The notes: generated from the letters alone by a model not told the origin. Counted from the first letter of the stretch, positions 8,498-17,849 are shown. The stretch is DNA of 64,000 nt from Meira nashicola (GCA_001600355.1 BCJU01000001.1:2501178-2565177); one strand, 5' to 3'. A program made the numbers and translations.

Positions 8498-9709
8498 TTA
8501 TTTCGCTTGGGCTCTATTCCGATCAATCACAGCAAAGATTGAATTTTGAACGAGAGTATAAGTTGCAGACGAAAGCCAATAGATCGACAAACCTGCAGGA
8601 GCTTGACTTGCTACAACGACGAATGCGATTGATGCTGCACGTAAAGTATTGCCCATAACAGTAGCTCTCAATGATGCTAAAGAGGCTTTCTGTTCTCGTG
8701 CTTCCTTTCTTTTGATTGATCGTTCATCTTCTCCATCTTCTTCTCTAGTAGCTTTTGCAGTCGGAGCTTCTAAAAGAGGTTTTCGTAGCCATTGACCTAA
8801 TTCAACATTAATCAATGTCAACATTCCTAAACCGATTGGACCAAACATTGTTTTATCACGATCAGCAAGTGTTGGACCTTGCATTTGCGTTAACTTTTGT
8901 AAAGCTTCTCCTTCCAATCCTCTTGCTTGTAATACCTTTGCACCTTCTTCAAATTTAGCCATAAGATCAGCAGGAGGTGACCACCATGGTACAATCTCCG
9001 ATCCGATTGCGCTACCTTGAGTGATTAAAGCTGTTCGAATTGCCAAAGAAGCACAAATGAATAAAGGTATATTTGCTGCAAGAGGAAGAAGAAGAGTTGA
9101 TAGAGGAGCACATTTGTTCTTCTTTAACAAAAGTCTTAATTCAGATTTTAACGTCTTGTGCAATTCAACTTTGTACTCTTCATGCGTCTTCTTTTGAACC
9201 CTACAACGACGTGCCACATCTATAGGCAAATCACGCTTCATTTGTTCCCATTTTGGACCTACGATTTCTGTCATCCTTCTTGTTCTTGCCCTTTGCCAAA
9301 TTGTGACGGGTAATGTGATTGCAGTTCTCATAGCAATTGTTGCGACGATAATAGAGATGACATAAGCATGTGGTGAATCTACAGATAGACCAATGTATGT
9401 CGGCATTTGTTCTACGTAAGGCACTATAGAAGCGAAATAAGAAGATGTTACATCTCCTCCTGTAGTCTGTGGTAAGCTTGTAATGCTATCTAAAGCACTA
9501 GAAGTTGATGAGATTGGTTGAGCAGATGAAGATATTCCTCTAGAATGTGTAGATCCAGAATTTATCATCGATGTCGAAGTCAACTTTACCCGTTTCATGC
9601 CTTGACCGCAGGCTTGTATCAACATTTGCCCTTGCATGCCTTGAAATAAGGCACCATTTAGCCCATTCAAAGGCTTCTGATGCCTTAAAGCAATCGATCT
9701 GATGATCAT
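8498..9709 (-). CDS. COX18: Mitochondrial inner-membrane insertase, Cox18-like (Oxa1/YidC family)
   Basis: Oxa1/YidC-family proteins insert membrane proteins; Cox18 exports the C-terminal tail of Cox2 during cytochrome oxidase assembly. The N-terminus is Arg/Gln-rich with few acidic residues and fits a mitochondrial presequence, followed by a Ser/Thr linker. The first membrane span (about 117-137) leads to ITLPVTIWQRARTRRM, typical of the family. A cytosol-like basic loop follows (KWEQMKRDL...KLHKTLKSELRLLLKK), then a hydrophobic hairpin (LSTLLLPLAANIPLFICASLAI). The C-terminal pair of spans contains the family signature QAPAGLSIYWLSSATYTLVQNSIF. At 403 aa it is longer than yeast Cox18. Oxa1 itself is the alternative assignment; the long matrix-type loop and general character favour Cox18. 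The ATG at 9709 is used. Single exon. Confidence 0.75.
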   Translation of the reverse strand: MIIRSIALRHQKPLNGLNGALFQGMQGQMLIQACGQGMKRVKLTSTSMINSGSTHSRGISSSAQPISSTSSALDSITSLPQTTGGDVTSSYFASIVPYVEQMPTYIGLSVDSPHAYVISIIVATIAMRTAITLPVTIWQRARTRRMTEIVGPKWEQMKRDLPIDVARRCRVQKKTHEEYKVELHKTLKSELRLLLKKNKCAPLSTLLLPLAANIPLFICASLAIRTALITQGSAIGSEIVPWWSPPADLMAKFEEGAKVLQARGLEGEALQKLTQMQGPTLADRDKTMFGPIGLGMLTLINVELGQWLRKPLLEAPTAKATREEDGEDERSIKRKEAREQKASLASLRATVMGNTLRAASIAFVVVASQAPAGLSIYWLSSATYTLVQNSIFAVIDRNRAQAK

Positions 9710-10084
9710 GGCGTTTATTTTTAGAATGTGGAGAGAAAGAAGAAGGTTGAGAAACAGTTTTTTTTTCGTTTTGCATGTCTGTGCGTGTGTGTGTGTTGGA
9801 CTTGAAAGGTTTTAGCGTGTAAAATTGGTAATATTCTAAAGCGTGCAAAGTGTTTTTTCATTCTTTCCTTCTAACCAAACCCTCACTTTCTGGAACAATG
9901 TTAACAGCAAACAAACTATCACAATCTCGTATATGTTTTGATTATGTGTTCAAAGAAGATGAAATTCAAGAAATGTAAGAGGAGATTATGAGGAGATAAC
10001 AGAAGGAGGATCGAGAAGCTACTGAGTGACAAAATGGTGGACGGTGTCAGACACTGTTGAGTATGATGCACTTTATTCGAAGCC
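9710..10084. other. COX18 promoter and 3' flank of the secreted gene at 10085
   Basis: This short spacer contains a (GT)n run near 9784-9797 and T-rich tracts upstream of COX18. I see no gene; the frame at 9919-10287 is an overlap in the wrong frame of the secreted gene. Confidence 0.55.
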
Positions 10085-10834
10085 TTAATTACTACTTGGT
10101 TTCTTGACATCATCATCACTTGCTTCAGTATTATCAGTGGTTGTATCTGTCGTATCTGTCGTGCTGCTTTGTTCGTCATCACCGGTTTTAGGACTCGTCT
10201 TGACCTTTGGCGTGTTATCATCAGGGTTTGCATCATCTGTTGTTTTATCGACTGGTTGACTATCTGTTTCGTCTTGATCAGAATCAACAGGGCACTTTGG
10301 CTTCTTTACCATCTTTGGTTTCTTTCCATGCTTTTTGCCATGATGTTTGCCGTGCTTCTTGGGGTGCTTACCTGTCTTCTTGCCATGTTTGGGATGCTTC
10401 TTTGGCTTTACTGGAGGTTGTCCATCTTGACCGTCTTGATCAAGTGTTGGATTNTTATCACCATTGGGTTCTTCACTTCCTCCGATTTTATCAACTTCAT
10501 TGAGCGGGTCGGAATCTTTGGTTTTATCTTTATCNGTTTTATCGCCGCCAATAGGAACGATCTCTGTCGGTGCAGGATTATTTTCACTACCGACAGGTGC
10601 AGTTTTGTCTCTTGTTTTATCGCCGTCACTAGGAACGATATTTGTTGGATTTGCTGTAGTTTTATCTGTAGTAGTCTTATCTTCACTACTCAAAGGAGCT
10701 TTGTTAACATCTGTTGTTTGTTTGGTAACAGATGGGATACTTCCTAATGCAGAAGGAACAGCACCATCATCAGCCATAACACCAGCGATGGCAAGAGCCG
10801 TGAAAGCTAATAAGAGGCTAACGTTGAAGCGCAT
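10085..10834 (-). CDS. Secreted His/Lys/Gly-rich protein, tandem paralog 1
   Basis: The ATG at 10834 is chosen because it opens with the signal peptide MRFNVSLLLAFTALAIAGVM (cut before ADDG), which closely matches those of the next two genes. The mature protein, about 228 aa, has three zones. The first is an acidic Thr/Asp/Lys zone with two imperfect repeats containing IVP and GDK. The second, about residues 145-180, is very basic, built from HPKHGKK, KKHGK and HHGKK units. The third is an acidic Thr/Asp tail (TTDTTDTTTDN). There is a single Cys (KCPVD) and no catalytic domain. Alternating acidic and HK-rich blocks suggest a metal-binding, wall-associated or charged scaffold protein; this is speculation. 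Two bases are undetermined (10454 and 10535), leaving two unknown residues. TATA box at 10911. Confidence 0.75.
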   Translation of the reverse strand: MRFNVSLLLAFTALAIAGVMADDGAVPSALGSIPSVTKQTTDVNKAPLSSEDKTTTDKTTANPTNIVPSDGDKTRDKTAPVGSENNPAPTEIVPIGGDKXDKDKTKDSDPLNEVDKIGGSEEPNGDXNPTLDQDGQDGQPPVKPKKHPKHGKKTGKHPKKHGKHHGKKHGKKPKMVKKPKCPVDSDQDETDSQPVDKTTDDANPDDNTPKVKTSPKTGDDEQSSTTDTTDTTTDNTEASDDDVKKPSSN

Positions 10835-11690
10835 ATTTGAAGAATTGGTAAGAAGGGAGAAGGAAAAGTTGTCTTGTAACTTTTTGGTGAATAATAACAA
10901 AAGAAGTTCACTTTTTATACCTTTTGTCTTTGTTTTGATTCTTCTTTTTCAAGAGCAAGAATTGGATAGAAAAAAGGGTGATTAAAACCTGGCAGCCCCT
11001 TTTTTCCAGGTAAAGATCCTATATTAATCAAATGGGCGTGTAAATTGATCATTCACCTCCTTATACAATATTTTTGAGTGACGATTTTAACTCTTTTGCC
11101 TCCTCTTCGTTCATTAAAGCCTCCTACAATTCTCTTTTTCCTCCTTTGTTGGCGTGCAAAGGGAGTTTGTTAGAGGGGTGTCAGCATTAATTGTTCTTAT
11201 TTTGTCCCCGTTTTTGCATTCATATAAGCGCTTTTAGGGTATCACTTTTGATCAATTTGTTATATAAACGTCACAGGAGTTTAATTTGTGATGAGAAAGA
11301 GGCCGTTAAGGGGAAAATGGTAATTTTAGGGTTGATCTTCATATCAGCTGCGTACCTTGCGTAGGGGTCATGTTAGTTCTTAGATTATTAATTTTGTTTA
11401 TCTTTCTTTCTGATTTATGTAGTTAATCAATAAGGGGTTGGTGGTAGGATTTTCACTTTGATTATTTTACTCTTTAATTACTCACTCACTTCCTCTGCTT
11501 CAAAATTACTTGAATAGTTAAATGGACGATGTAAAATAGGGCGATAATAAAATTGGGTCAAGTAAAAGAGTGTAGGAAACGAAAGAACTGTATCTATAGT
11601 GTGAGAGAATATGAGATGATATAATCCTGAAAACCAGCAGAATTACTTGTGAAGTCTAAAAATGAATATCGAATACATGCTCGATTCAAA
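10835..11690. other. Promoter region of tandem paralog 1
   Basis: This spacer of about 860 bp lies between paralogs 1 and 2. It holds the TATA box for paralog 1 and a CAGGAGT element at 11274-11280. Several T-rich tracts are present. No coding frame or RNA gene was found. Confidence 0.55.
10911..10919 (-). promoter_or_regulatory. TATA box of tandem paralog 1
   Basis: The minus strand reads TATAAAAAG, 77-85 nt upstream of the ATG at 10834. Confidence 0.6.
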
Positions 11691-12176
11691 TTATGTACTC
11701 ATACCAGTTTGTGGTTGTGTTTGAGTTGCATCAGATGATGGCGTTGCTTCAGTTTTATCTTTTGTTTCATCTGTTGTTGGTTCTGCACTTGCACCTTTAC
11801 CATGCTTCTTAGTCTTCTTTTCATCTTTTGTTTCATCTGTTGGCTTTGCACTTGCGTTTTTACCATGCTTCTTAGGCTTCTTTTCTTTTATTGGTTTTGC
11901 ACTTGCATTTTTACCATGTTTCTTACCCTTCTTTTCTTTTATTGGTTTTGCACTTGCATTTTTACCGTGTTTCTTAAGACCCTTCTTTGGTGGTTTCTTT
12001 TCACTACCTTCATCTTTTGGTTTAGGTTCTGTAGGGGCAGGTTGAGTGACTGGTGCTGGTGCTGGTGCTGGAGTAGCATCCATACTAGTTGCAGGCATAG
12101 CGCCAGCATCTTGAGCTGTAACACTTGCAATTGCAATGGCCGTGAGAGCCAAAAGGATTGTTAAATTGAAACGCAT
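11691..12176 (-). CDS. Secreted Lys/His-rich repeat protein, tandem paralog 2
   Basis: The ATG at 12176 starts the signal peptide MRFNLTILLALTAIAIASVT (cut before AQDAG), nearly the same as paralog 1. The mature part is about 140 aa. It begins with an Ala/Pro/Thr stretch (PAPAPAPVTQPAPTEPKPK) and is dominated by four copies of a Lys-rich unit built on KKHGKNASAKP (the last copy reads KKHGKGASAEP). It ends in a Thr/Asp/Gln tail. NAS within the repeat is an N-glycosylation sequon, so each of the first three units could be glycosylated. No Cys and no enzyme motif. The KKHGK core is shared with paralog 1, so the two probably arose by duplication followed by rapid change of the mature part. Function unknown. 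Confidence 0.75.
   Translation of the reverse strand: MRFNLTILLALTAIAIASVTAQDAGAMPATSMDATPAPAPAPVTQPAPTEPKPKDEGSEKKPPKKGLKKHGKNASAKPIKEKKGKKHGKNASAKPIKEKKPKKHGKNASAKPTDETKDEKKTKKHGKGASAEPTTDETKDKTEATPSSDATQTQPQTGMST
11765..11985. repeat. Coding repeats of about 50 bp, four copies
   Basis: Imperfect tandem copies containing TTTTTACCATG or TTTTTACCGTG and GCACTTGCATTTTT on the plus strand encode the KKHGKNASAKP units. The last copy has diverged. Confidence 0.7.
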
Positions 12177-12693
12177 TGTTGATAAAGAAGAAGGTGATGA
12201 GGAATATTTTGATTTTATATTTTTACAAAACATAGCCGTCTTTTATATCTTTTGTAATCAATCTATAATGGTAAAACATCACAAATTCAGCCTATCAAGG
12301 AGTTGCTTAATCTCATTCACACTTTTCTTTATAAAGTTCGGTCAGGAGTAATTTGGCGTCTATTTGCCGAACTTCACGCCTTTTTTCCCCTGTAAATAGG
12401 GTCGATGCGGTGTTGAAAGAAGTACTATAAAATTGGCATCAGGGGAAGATGTAATAACTTTGTCTACTAAGGTACAAATCGTGAGAAAAGTTTTCAAGCG
12501 ATTCTTAATAGACAAAATTTAATATTCCTCAAAAGTACTACCACCCATACTTAATCATAATACAACCAATAAAGATAGAGAATAATGATGAATTGAAAAT
12601 ATAAAAAGGTTCTAAAAGAATATTTATAGCTAAAAGAAAAACACAACATGATCGAGTAGGCAGGAATCTCATATAACAGAACCCTTTTCAGGC
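12177..12693. other. Promoter region of tandem paralog 2
   Basis: This spacer contains the TATAAAAG box (12240-12247, minus strand) and CAGGAGT at 12343-12349. The remainder is A/T-rich 3' flank of paralog 3. No gene seen. Confidence 0.55.
12240..12247 (-). promoter_or_regulatory. TATA box of tandem paralog 2
   Basis: The minus strand reads TATAAAAG, 64-71 nt before the ATG at 12176. Confidence 0.6.
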
Positions 12694-13365
12694 TTACATT
12701 TGAACATTGCTTGGTGCACCGGCTTGAACATTTCCTGTTGCATCAGCATTGCCGTTTGTCATATGCTTCTTTGCATCATGTTCCATATTTGGATTTCCGT
12801 CGGGTTTCTTTTCAGCTTTTCCCTTGTGAGTTCCGTTTCTATTTCCACCTTTTTTAGTACCTTTCTTAGGTTTATGATCATCATCTTCTTCTTCGTTTGA
12901 TTCGTTACCGTCCACTTCATGGCAATAGCATACAGAGTTTTTAAGATGAACTTTGTGTGTTTTATGAGGTTTTGGTTGTTGCTTTTTATGCTTCTCCATT
13001 TTGCCATGTGCTCCACCATCATTTGTGTGTTGTTTGCCTTTATGTTTACCATCTCCTTTAACACCTGCATCCATACTAGTGTTTGAGTGGTCATGTTTCT
13101 TGCCTTGAGGCTTCGCATTTGTTTGCATTCCTGTTGGTGCTTTTCCTTGAGGTTGTTTTTGTGGTCGTGGTTGTGGATTCGGTTGAGGTTTTGGTTGTGG
13201 ATCAGGTTGTACATTAGGTTGTGGATTCGGTTGTGGATTTGGTTGTGGATTTGGTTGTGGCTGTGGCTGCATAGCTGCATTTGGAACAGCATCGTCTGCC
13301 ATTACACCAGCAAGAGCAATGACCGTGAAGACGAGCAAGAGAGTATATTGAAAGCGTAAGCGCAT
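12694..13365 (-). CDS. Secreted Pro/Gln- and Lys/His-rich protein, tandem paralog 3
   Basis: This is the third member of the tandem set. The signal peptide (residues 1 to about 23) ends IALAGVMADDAVP, matching the AIAGVMADDGAVP of paralog 1. The mature region starts with about ten PQPN, PQPK or PQPR units (residues 32-75). A Lys/His/Gly-rich stretch follows (KKHDH, GKHKGKQH, KMEKHKKQQPKPHKTHK), then a short Cys-containing segment (SVCYCHEVDG), an acidic EEEDDD patch and a further Lys/Gly/Asn tail. The CxC next to many His could bind metal, but this is inference. Length 223 aa. Only the signal peptide and overall composition are conserved with its neighbours. A TATATAAAG box lies about 100 nt upstream. 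Confidence 0.75.
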   Translation of the reverse strand: MRLRFQYTLLLVFTVIALAGVMADDAVPNAAMQPQPQPNPQPNPQPNPQPNVQPDPQPKPQPNPQPRPQKQPQGKAPTGMQTNAKPQGKKHDHSNTSMDAGVKGDGKHKGKQHTNDGGAHGKMEKHKKQQPKPHKTHKVHLKNSVCYCHEVDGNESNEEEDDDHKPKKGTKKGGNRNGTHKGKAEKKPDGNPNMEHDAKKHMTNGNADATGNVQAGAPSNVQM

Positions 13366-13461
13366 ATTGAAGGAATTAGATTAGGGAATAATAAGTTGGG
13401 ATGTGATGGGGAAGTCAGAGTAAGCGATTCTAAGAAGAAAAAAAAAAGTATTTTGCATTCG

Positions 13462-13470
13462 CTTTATATA
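13462..13470 (-). promoter_or_regulatory. TATA box of tandem paralog 3
   Basis: The minus strand reads TATATAAAG, 97-105 nt upstream of the ATG at 13365. Confidence 0.55.
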
Positions 13471-14937
13471 TCTTCCATTATCCAAAATTCCAGAAGACAT
13501 GCTCGATCGAGCAAGTTCCCTGACACGATCAATCGTCATCGCTGATTCTATTTTGGTATGAATTGCTTTCGATTTGGCATTTACGCAGGGGAGTAATCGC
13601 TCGAAAGAAGATGTCATTCTTCTGCGCGCTTTATCATGCATCAAAGGGCGACGTTCCACGCTCGAAATGCAATGGCAGCCCTCCAAGGATACATCATAGA
13701 TGCAAATAGAACCACTTCTATTTCTGTCTTTAACAAAACGAACAGGAGTTGCTTTCCAATAGGAGTTCATTGAAGGCCAAAACGAAGTGCTCTACGTAAA
13801 ATGACATAGGAGACAGTATCGTACCTTTCAGTGCTTTTCCGCGGAAGTGATGCATTACATCTCTGTAGTTGCTATGTCTGACTGAACTTCATCATTCAAA
13901 GTTCCAGATATGACGCCAAAATCGTGTCAAAAAGAGAGGAGAGAAGAAAACAAAAAAGAGGAGAAATTTTACGCCCAACCTCTTTTCATATCTTTGCTGA
14001 ACGTCAACGCAAGCAATATATGCTTTCGGATCCGCAATCTAAGAAGAAAGGGACATTCTCATTCCAAAGGTATATCAGATCATTCTTAACTTTTGCGCAA
14101 AGTACGCTGATGATTCCATGAAAAGGATAGCGGATGGAAGTGGTACTTTGTGAACTGCATACACTGACTAGCGTGCTCAAATTGCCTACTTCTGAATCTG
14201 CGCGCAGCCAGGGCCAATTTGGACATCCTTCAAACACCTGGCCATAGACCTCACACTTTTTAATTCTAAATTTCGACCCTTTTATGCCCTTTGTCCAATT
14301 GATAAATGCTTTATTCTTAATCGATGAATTGCTGGCATACATACAATTGTACATACACACATAATTTGGCTGAACAAAAACACTTTAAAGGAATGGTGCC
14401 CTACATGTATGTAGACTACGTATTGTCATAAGTTTTACTCACGTATGCACGGGTAACTCCTAATATAAATTTAAAAGGGCGCTTTTCTTATTATGCCGTT
14501 ATAGTGCCATACATAAGTAAAACGCGTAATGATCAATGCGTAAACTGAACGCCGCCATTTCTCCTTTGTATGTATTATTAAATGTATCCACAAAGGAAGG
14601 TACAGTGTCTGTCTTTAATGCTCTTCAAACGCATATATTGTACTATACTTGCAAGGTTTTATATGTTCTATGCGGGTCACCACCTTCCTTGTTTGTACTA
14701 GAATAGACTAATAAATCGCGTGCACTTACACATATGTTTTTTTTTCTGTAGTATAGTAGTAGTAGCCTTGCACATATACTGTACGCGTGCGCAGCGCACG
14801 CAACCTAACATCCATTTAGTAGAATAGTACTCTTACATATACTGCTTATGTACGCGTCTTAAGTACTTGATTAAATCTAGGCAACAATAACCCACTCTAT
14901 ATAACGCGTTTCTTAATAACCCCCGCTTCCCATTTTC

Positions 14938-14946
14938 TTATAAAGG
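14938..14946 (+). promoter_or_regulatory. TATA box of the HMG/YABBY-like gene
   Basis: TTATAAAGG lies 96-104 nt before the ATG at 15042. A second candidate, TATATAACG, lies at 14898-14906. The leader between is pyrimidine- and CAA-rich, typical of strongly expressed fungal genes. Confidence 0.5.
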
Positions 14947-15041
14947 TCATATTATACACTCTCTTTCCTTTTACCTCTTACTACCAACAACAATCAACTT
15001 TTAATCTCTTTTTTTACATTTTTACATCTTAGACATCCAAA

Positions 15042-15642
15042 ATGGCACCTAAGAAAGCAGCTCCTGGTGGCAAGAAGAAAGGGTGAGTACATTGATCATT
15101 AGCATTGATCATCAGTAACAAAGCTGTGGTGTTGGTTGACGCTACTATCACACAACGCGCTCAAATTAGACAGGGGATTTCCCCTTCAAAACTGACGCGA
15201 TTGTGCGCGTTTTGAGTGCATCTCAACGCGCTCTGATGAGTGTTGCTTCTTGTTTGTACGCGTAATAACGATACCAAGACCAACACTTTTAGATGATCAT
15301 CATTCTTCATGATCGCTATCGAGATCGTCATCATCTTTTCGACGTGTTTCTAGGCGATTGAACGCGTACATACGCGATCAAGTTTCATAAACGTATGAGC
15401 TATTGCTGACCTGTATGCCCTACTTTCCTTCTTTTCAGTTCCGCCTACAATGACTTCATGAAAGAAGAATTGGCAAAACTCAAGAGCGACTCCCGCCCTC
15501 ATAAGGTATGTAGAATCTATTCTGTATTATTAGATGAGCGCGAAACTAACCATTGCTACTTTTTGACATCCTACAGGAAAAGTTCAAGCACGTCGCTTCC
15601 TTGTGGGCCAAGAGCCCAAAGAACCCCAAGAACCACAAATAA
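15042..15642 (+). CDS. HMG/YABBY-like small chromatin protein, three exons, 57 aa
   Basis: This gene appears only after splicing. Exon 1 is 15042-15082, exon 2 is 15439-15505 and exon 3 is 15577-15642. The donors are GTGAGT and GTATGT. The acceptors are TTTTCAG and CTACAG, and intron 2 has an ACTAAC branch-type site. The product starts MAPKKAAPGGKKKGSAYNDF, continues MKEELAKLKSD and KFKHVASLWAKSP, and ends with Asn/Lys-rich residues. A basic N-terminus followed by an aromatic helix (SAYNDFMKEELAKLK) and a second helix with a Trp matches the short HMG-box/YABBY-like proteins common in basidiomycetes, which bind DNA without sequence preference. It is somewhat short for the group. The first intron is unusually long for this window (356 nt) and rich in ACGCG motifs. 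Reading frame and junctions all agree, so the model is firm; the role is from family knowledge. Confidence 0.82.
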
Positions 15643-16136
15643 ACGATCAAATGAACGAAGAAGGAGAACAATTTTTGAGGGTCCACAGCGATATGGCTTC
15701 GATCTGACAATCTTGTCCCTCTCTTGTGAGTGACGGGACAAGGTTTTGTCTTTTTTAAAGTCATCTCTCACTGTTGTTGTACCAAATTTCTTTCATTTCC
15801 ATTCTCCCTCATTCTTCCTTCTTCATTTATCTCGTCTTGGTTTCGCGTTCCTTGCCTTTTTCCTTTTTCTCTCTCTCATCTTCTTTTACGATCAATATTG
15901 ATTCTTGATTCTAAGAAATCTAGTCCAAGTTTCATTTTGCTCTACTTAGTGTAGTTTTACTAATCTTCAAGATGAAGCTGTACACGTCGAGCAATAATCA
16001 TTGGTTTCTTGTATTGATCGAATGAGTGTGAAAAGGCATGCACCTTCTCTCGAAATATTGCTGATCATGATCAGATAATACATTGATGTTGTTGCGTATA
16101 GTACATTTTGTGGTCAAATTTCAAAACTTTTCCTAA
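15643..16136. other. Convergent spacer, 3' flanks of HMG-like gene and ICE2-like gene
   Basis: The left half is a pyrimidine-rich stretch (15751-15880), likely the 3' UTR of the HMG-like gene. Open frames here are composition artefacts. No RNA gene seen. Confidence 0.55.
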
Positions 16137-17849
16137 TCATCTCCAACTTCCAGCAAAGGCCGCGTCTGGATTATCATCCTTGCCGAGAACAAGTTCGAAA
16201 GCCCAAATGAAGAGTGTAATACCAACAGTTAAGAAGCGCCAATAGACCATATGAGATTGATCCAATAAAAGCAAATGCGAATAGACTGCAATCAAGATCA
16301 GTCGAGCATACGAAACAATCAAAGAAACAAATGCACCAAAAGGTTCTTCTTCACTTAATCGTTTCTCTTCCTCTTCTGACAAGTTGTGATTCCTTCTGCG
16401 TTTGTGTGCATCTGCTGTTTTTCTTTGACTGGAATTGAGATGATCTGTGGCCCTTCCTTTCCCTTTATCATTTGCATTACTGACATTCTCGCGGGGAGGC
16501 ATCTCTTTCCCGTAATCTTCGTCTTCATCTTCGCTATCGCTACTTCGACTAGATGAATCATCACTTCCGCTAACGCTTCCCCAACTAGATTCTTCTCCAT
16601 CCCATGCCTTTGCCGTTTGACCTTTTAGTAAAGGTAAGATTCTACTTGCCGAATACAAAACCATCAATCGGAACACCAAAGAAACAATAACACTCTTTGG
16701 TAAAGCAGCCGCTGCAGCTGCACCAAATCGTGCAAATTGCCGTAGTGCATTCGAAGCAAGATCCAACAAGTTTGCTAAAGCAGGCGGAAGGTTATGAAGA
16801 AAGCTAGGGATGTATTCTGATGTGGCAGTCGTGTCCAGCACTTTAAATGATCGAATAAGTGCCAAGGGATCAGCAGTGAAGGATAGCGAATCGCTCAATT
16901 GATACACATTCCAGACCACATAGGCGAAAACCAAAGATGTCTCGACAACATTACCTTTTCGTACTGCAAAAGCGATCGCTGTTAACCACAAAGCAGAACT
17001 GATAGCTGCTCCTGTTGCTGCTGCTGCGCCGGGACGATTTCGTGTTGCTCCTTCAAAGCTGACGTAGAGTGCCAATGCTGAAACGACATAGATGAAAGCC
17101 GATGCTAGTAAGAAGAACAATTGCAAGAATTCAGCTGAAGTAAGACTGTTGAGAAAAGAAGTGACCCAGGAAAAAGGCGATCGAGTTGGTGTCGGCGGTC
17201 TACGCAAGAGGCTTCTTGCTATCATCCATCTGGAAAAACTTCCAACAACTTGAATTACGAGCAAAGTTGCAATACCCTCCAAAAGACTAAATACAGGCGA
17301 TGAAAATCGCAAGAGCATATGCCACCAAGGTGGAGCTTGACGTGCAAGATAAACAATCACTTCTACAGATCGATAGAGTAGATAACCAAGCGTCCTGCCG
17401 ATGTATTCCTCTCCTATCATTTGCTTATTAGAAGTGAAGAAGTGCTCTTGACCTGCATGAAAGTGGGAATTTGAGTTCGATCGAGAGGGAAATAGTCTCT
17501 CACGCATGCTTTCACCTGTTGAGGCTTGAGTGCCTTGATTGATTGATGCATATTTGCGATCGAAATAGCTCTCACTTGGAGGACTATAAGCATGAAAAAC
17601 AATCAAGAGACAAGCAGGTACAACGATAAATTGAAAAACCGCCAAAAAGTCACCGATCCAAGCGATAGAAGTTCGCCTTGTAAGAGTCCTTATAGTTGAT
17701 AAGAATGCATAATAAACAGCTAAAGATGCACTTAAAGCCAAGAAAGCATCTTGTCCTGCGACATCAAGCGTTAAAGGTAAATATAAGATCACTTGCAATA
17801 ATGTCGTTATTCGTCCAAATGTTACAGCAAAAGCTGAAAGAACTGACAT
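16137..17849 (-). CDS. ICE2: Ice2-like ER multi-pass membrane protein
   Basis: Ice2 is an ER membrane protein that helps cortical ER inheritance and links ER membrane growth to lipid-droplet use in yeast. The start is the first ATG (17849); the upstream open frame begins only at a TTG. The product is about 570 aa. The N-terminus (SVLSAFAVTFGRITTLLQVILYLPLTLDVAGQ, given here as a region: residues 1 to about 33) has the family's pattern of a first span ending in LPLTxDVxG. About ten hydrophobic spans follow. A long polar loop near residues 455-515 is rich in Ser, Asp and Glu (SSSRSSDSEDEDEDYG). The C-terminus has RLILIAVYSHLLLL and WAFELVLGKDD, which also fit the family. I judged this from pattern memory, not alignment, so the name is probable rather than certain. 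Confidence 0.65.
   Translation of the reverse strand: MSVLSAFAVTFGRITTLLQVILYLPLTLDVAGQDAFLALSASLAVYYAFLSTIRTLTRRTSIAWIGDFLAVFQFIVVPACLLIVFHAYSPPSESYFDRKYASINQGTQASTGESMRERLFPSRSNSNSHFHAGQEHFFTSNKQMIGEEYIGRTLGYLLYRSVEVIVYLARQAPPWWHMLLRFSSPVFSLLEGIATLLVIQVVGSFSRWMIARSLLRRPPTPTRSPFSWVTSFLNSLTSAEFLQLFFLLASAFIYVVSALALYVSFEGATRNRPGAAAATGAAISSALWLTAIAFAVRKGNVVETSLVFAYVVWNVYQLSDSLSFTADPLALIRSFKVLDTTATSEYIPSFLHNLPPALANLLDLASNALRQFARFGAAAAAALPKSVIVSLVFRLMVLYSASRILPLLKGQTAKAWDGEESSWGSVSGSDDSSSRSSDSEDEDEDYGKEMPPRENVSNANDKGKGRATDHLNSSQRKTADAHKRRRNHNLSEEEEKRLSEEEPFGAFVSLIVSYARLILIAVYSHLLLLDQSHMVYWRFLTVGITLFIWAFELVLGKDDNPDAAFAGSWR

Larger units (their letters stand above)
13366..15041. other. Divergent 1.7-kb spacer, secreted paralog 3 and HMG-like gene
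   Basis: The left end holds the paralog 3 promoter (TATA 13462-13470, CAGGAGT 13743-13749). The right end holds the promoter of the HMG-like gene, with a TATA box at 14938 and several ACGCG/CGCGT motifs (near 14521, 14716, 14783, 14851, 14903). A GC-rich imperfect palindrome, TGCGCAGCGCACGC, lies near 14788-14801. Open frames at 13381-13770, 13924-14121 and 14004-14360 have no domain or credible promoter and are rejected. Confidence 0.5.

Noticed and set aside
10408..10985. Plus-strand and shifted frames across the Lys-rich secreted gene
   Set aside because: These are mirror frames of low-complexity coding DNA, without starts in good context or domains.
13381..13770. Minus-strand 129-codon frame upstream of secreted paralog 3
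   Set aside because: It overlaps the TATA box of the neighbouring gene and has no domain, signal peptide or splice partner.
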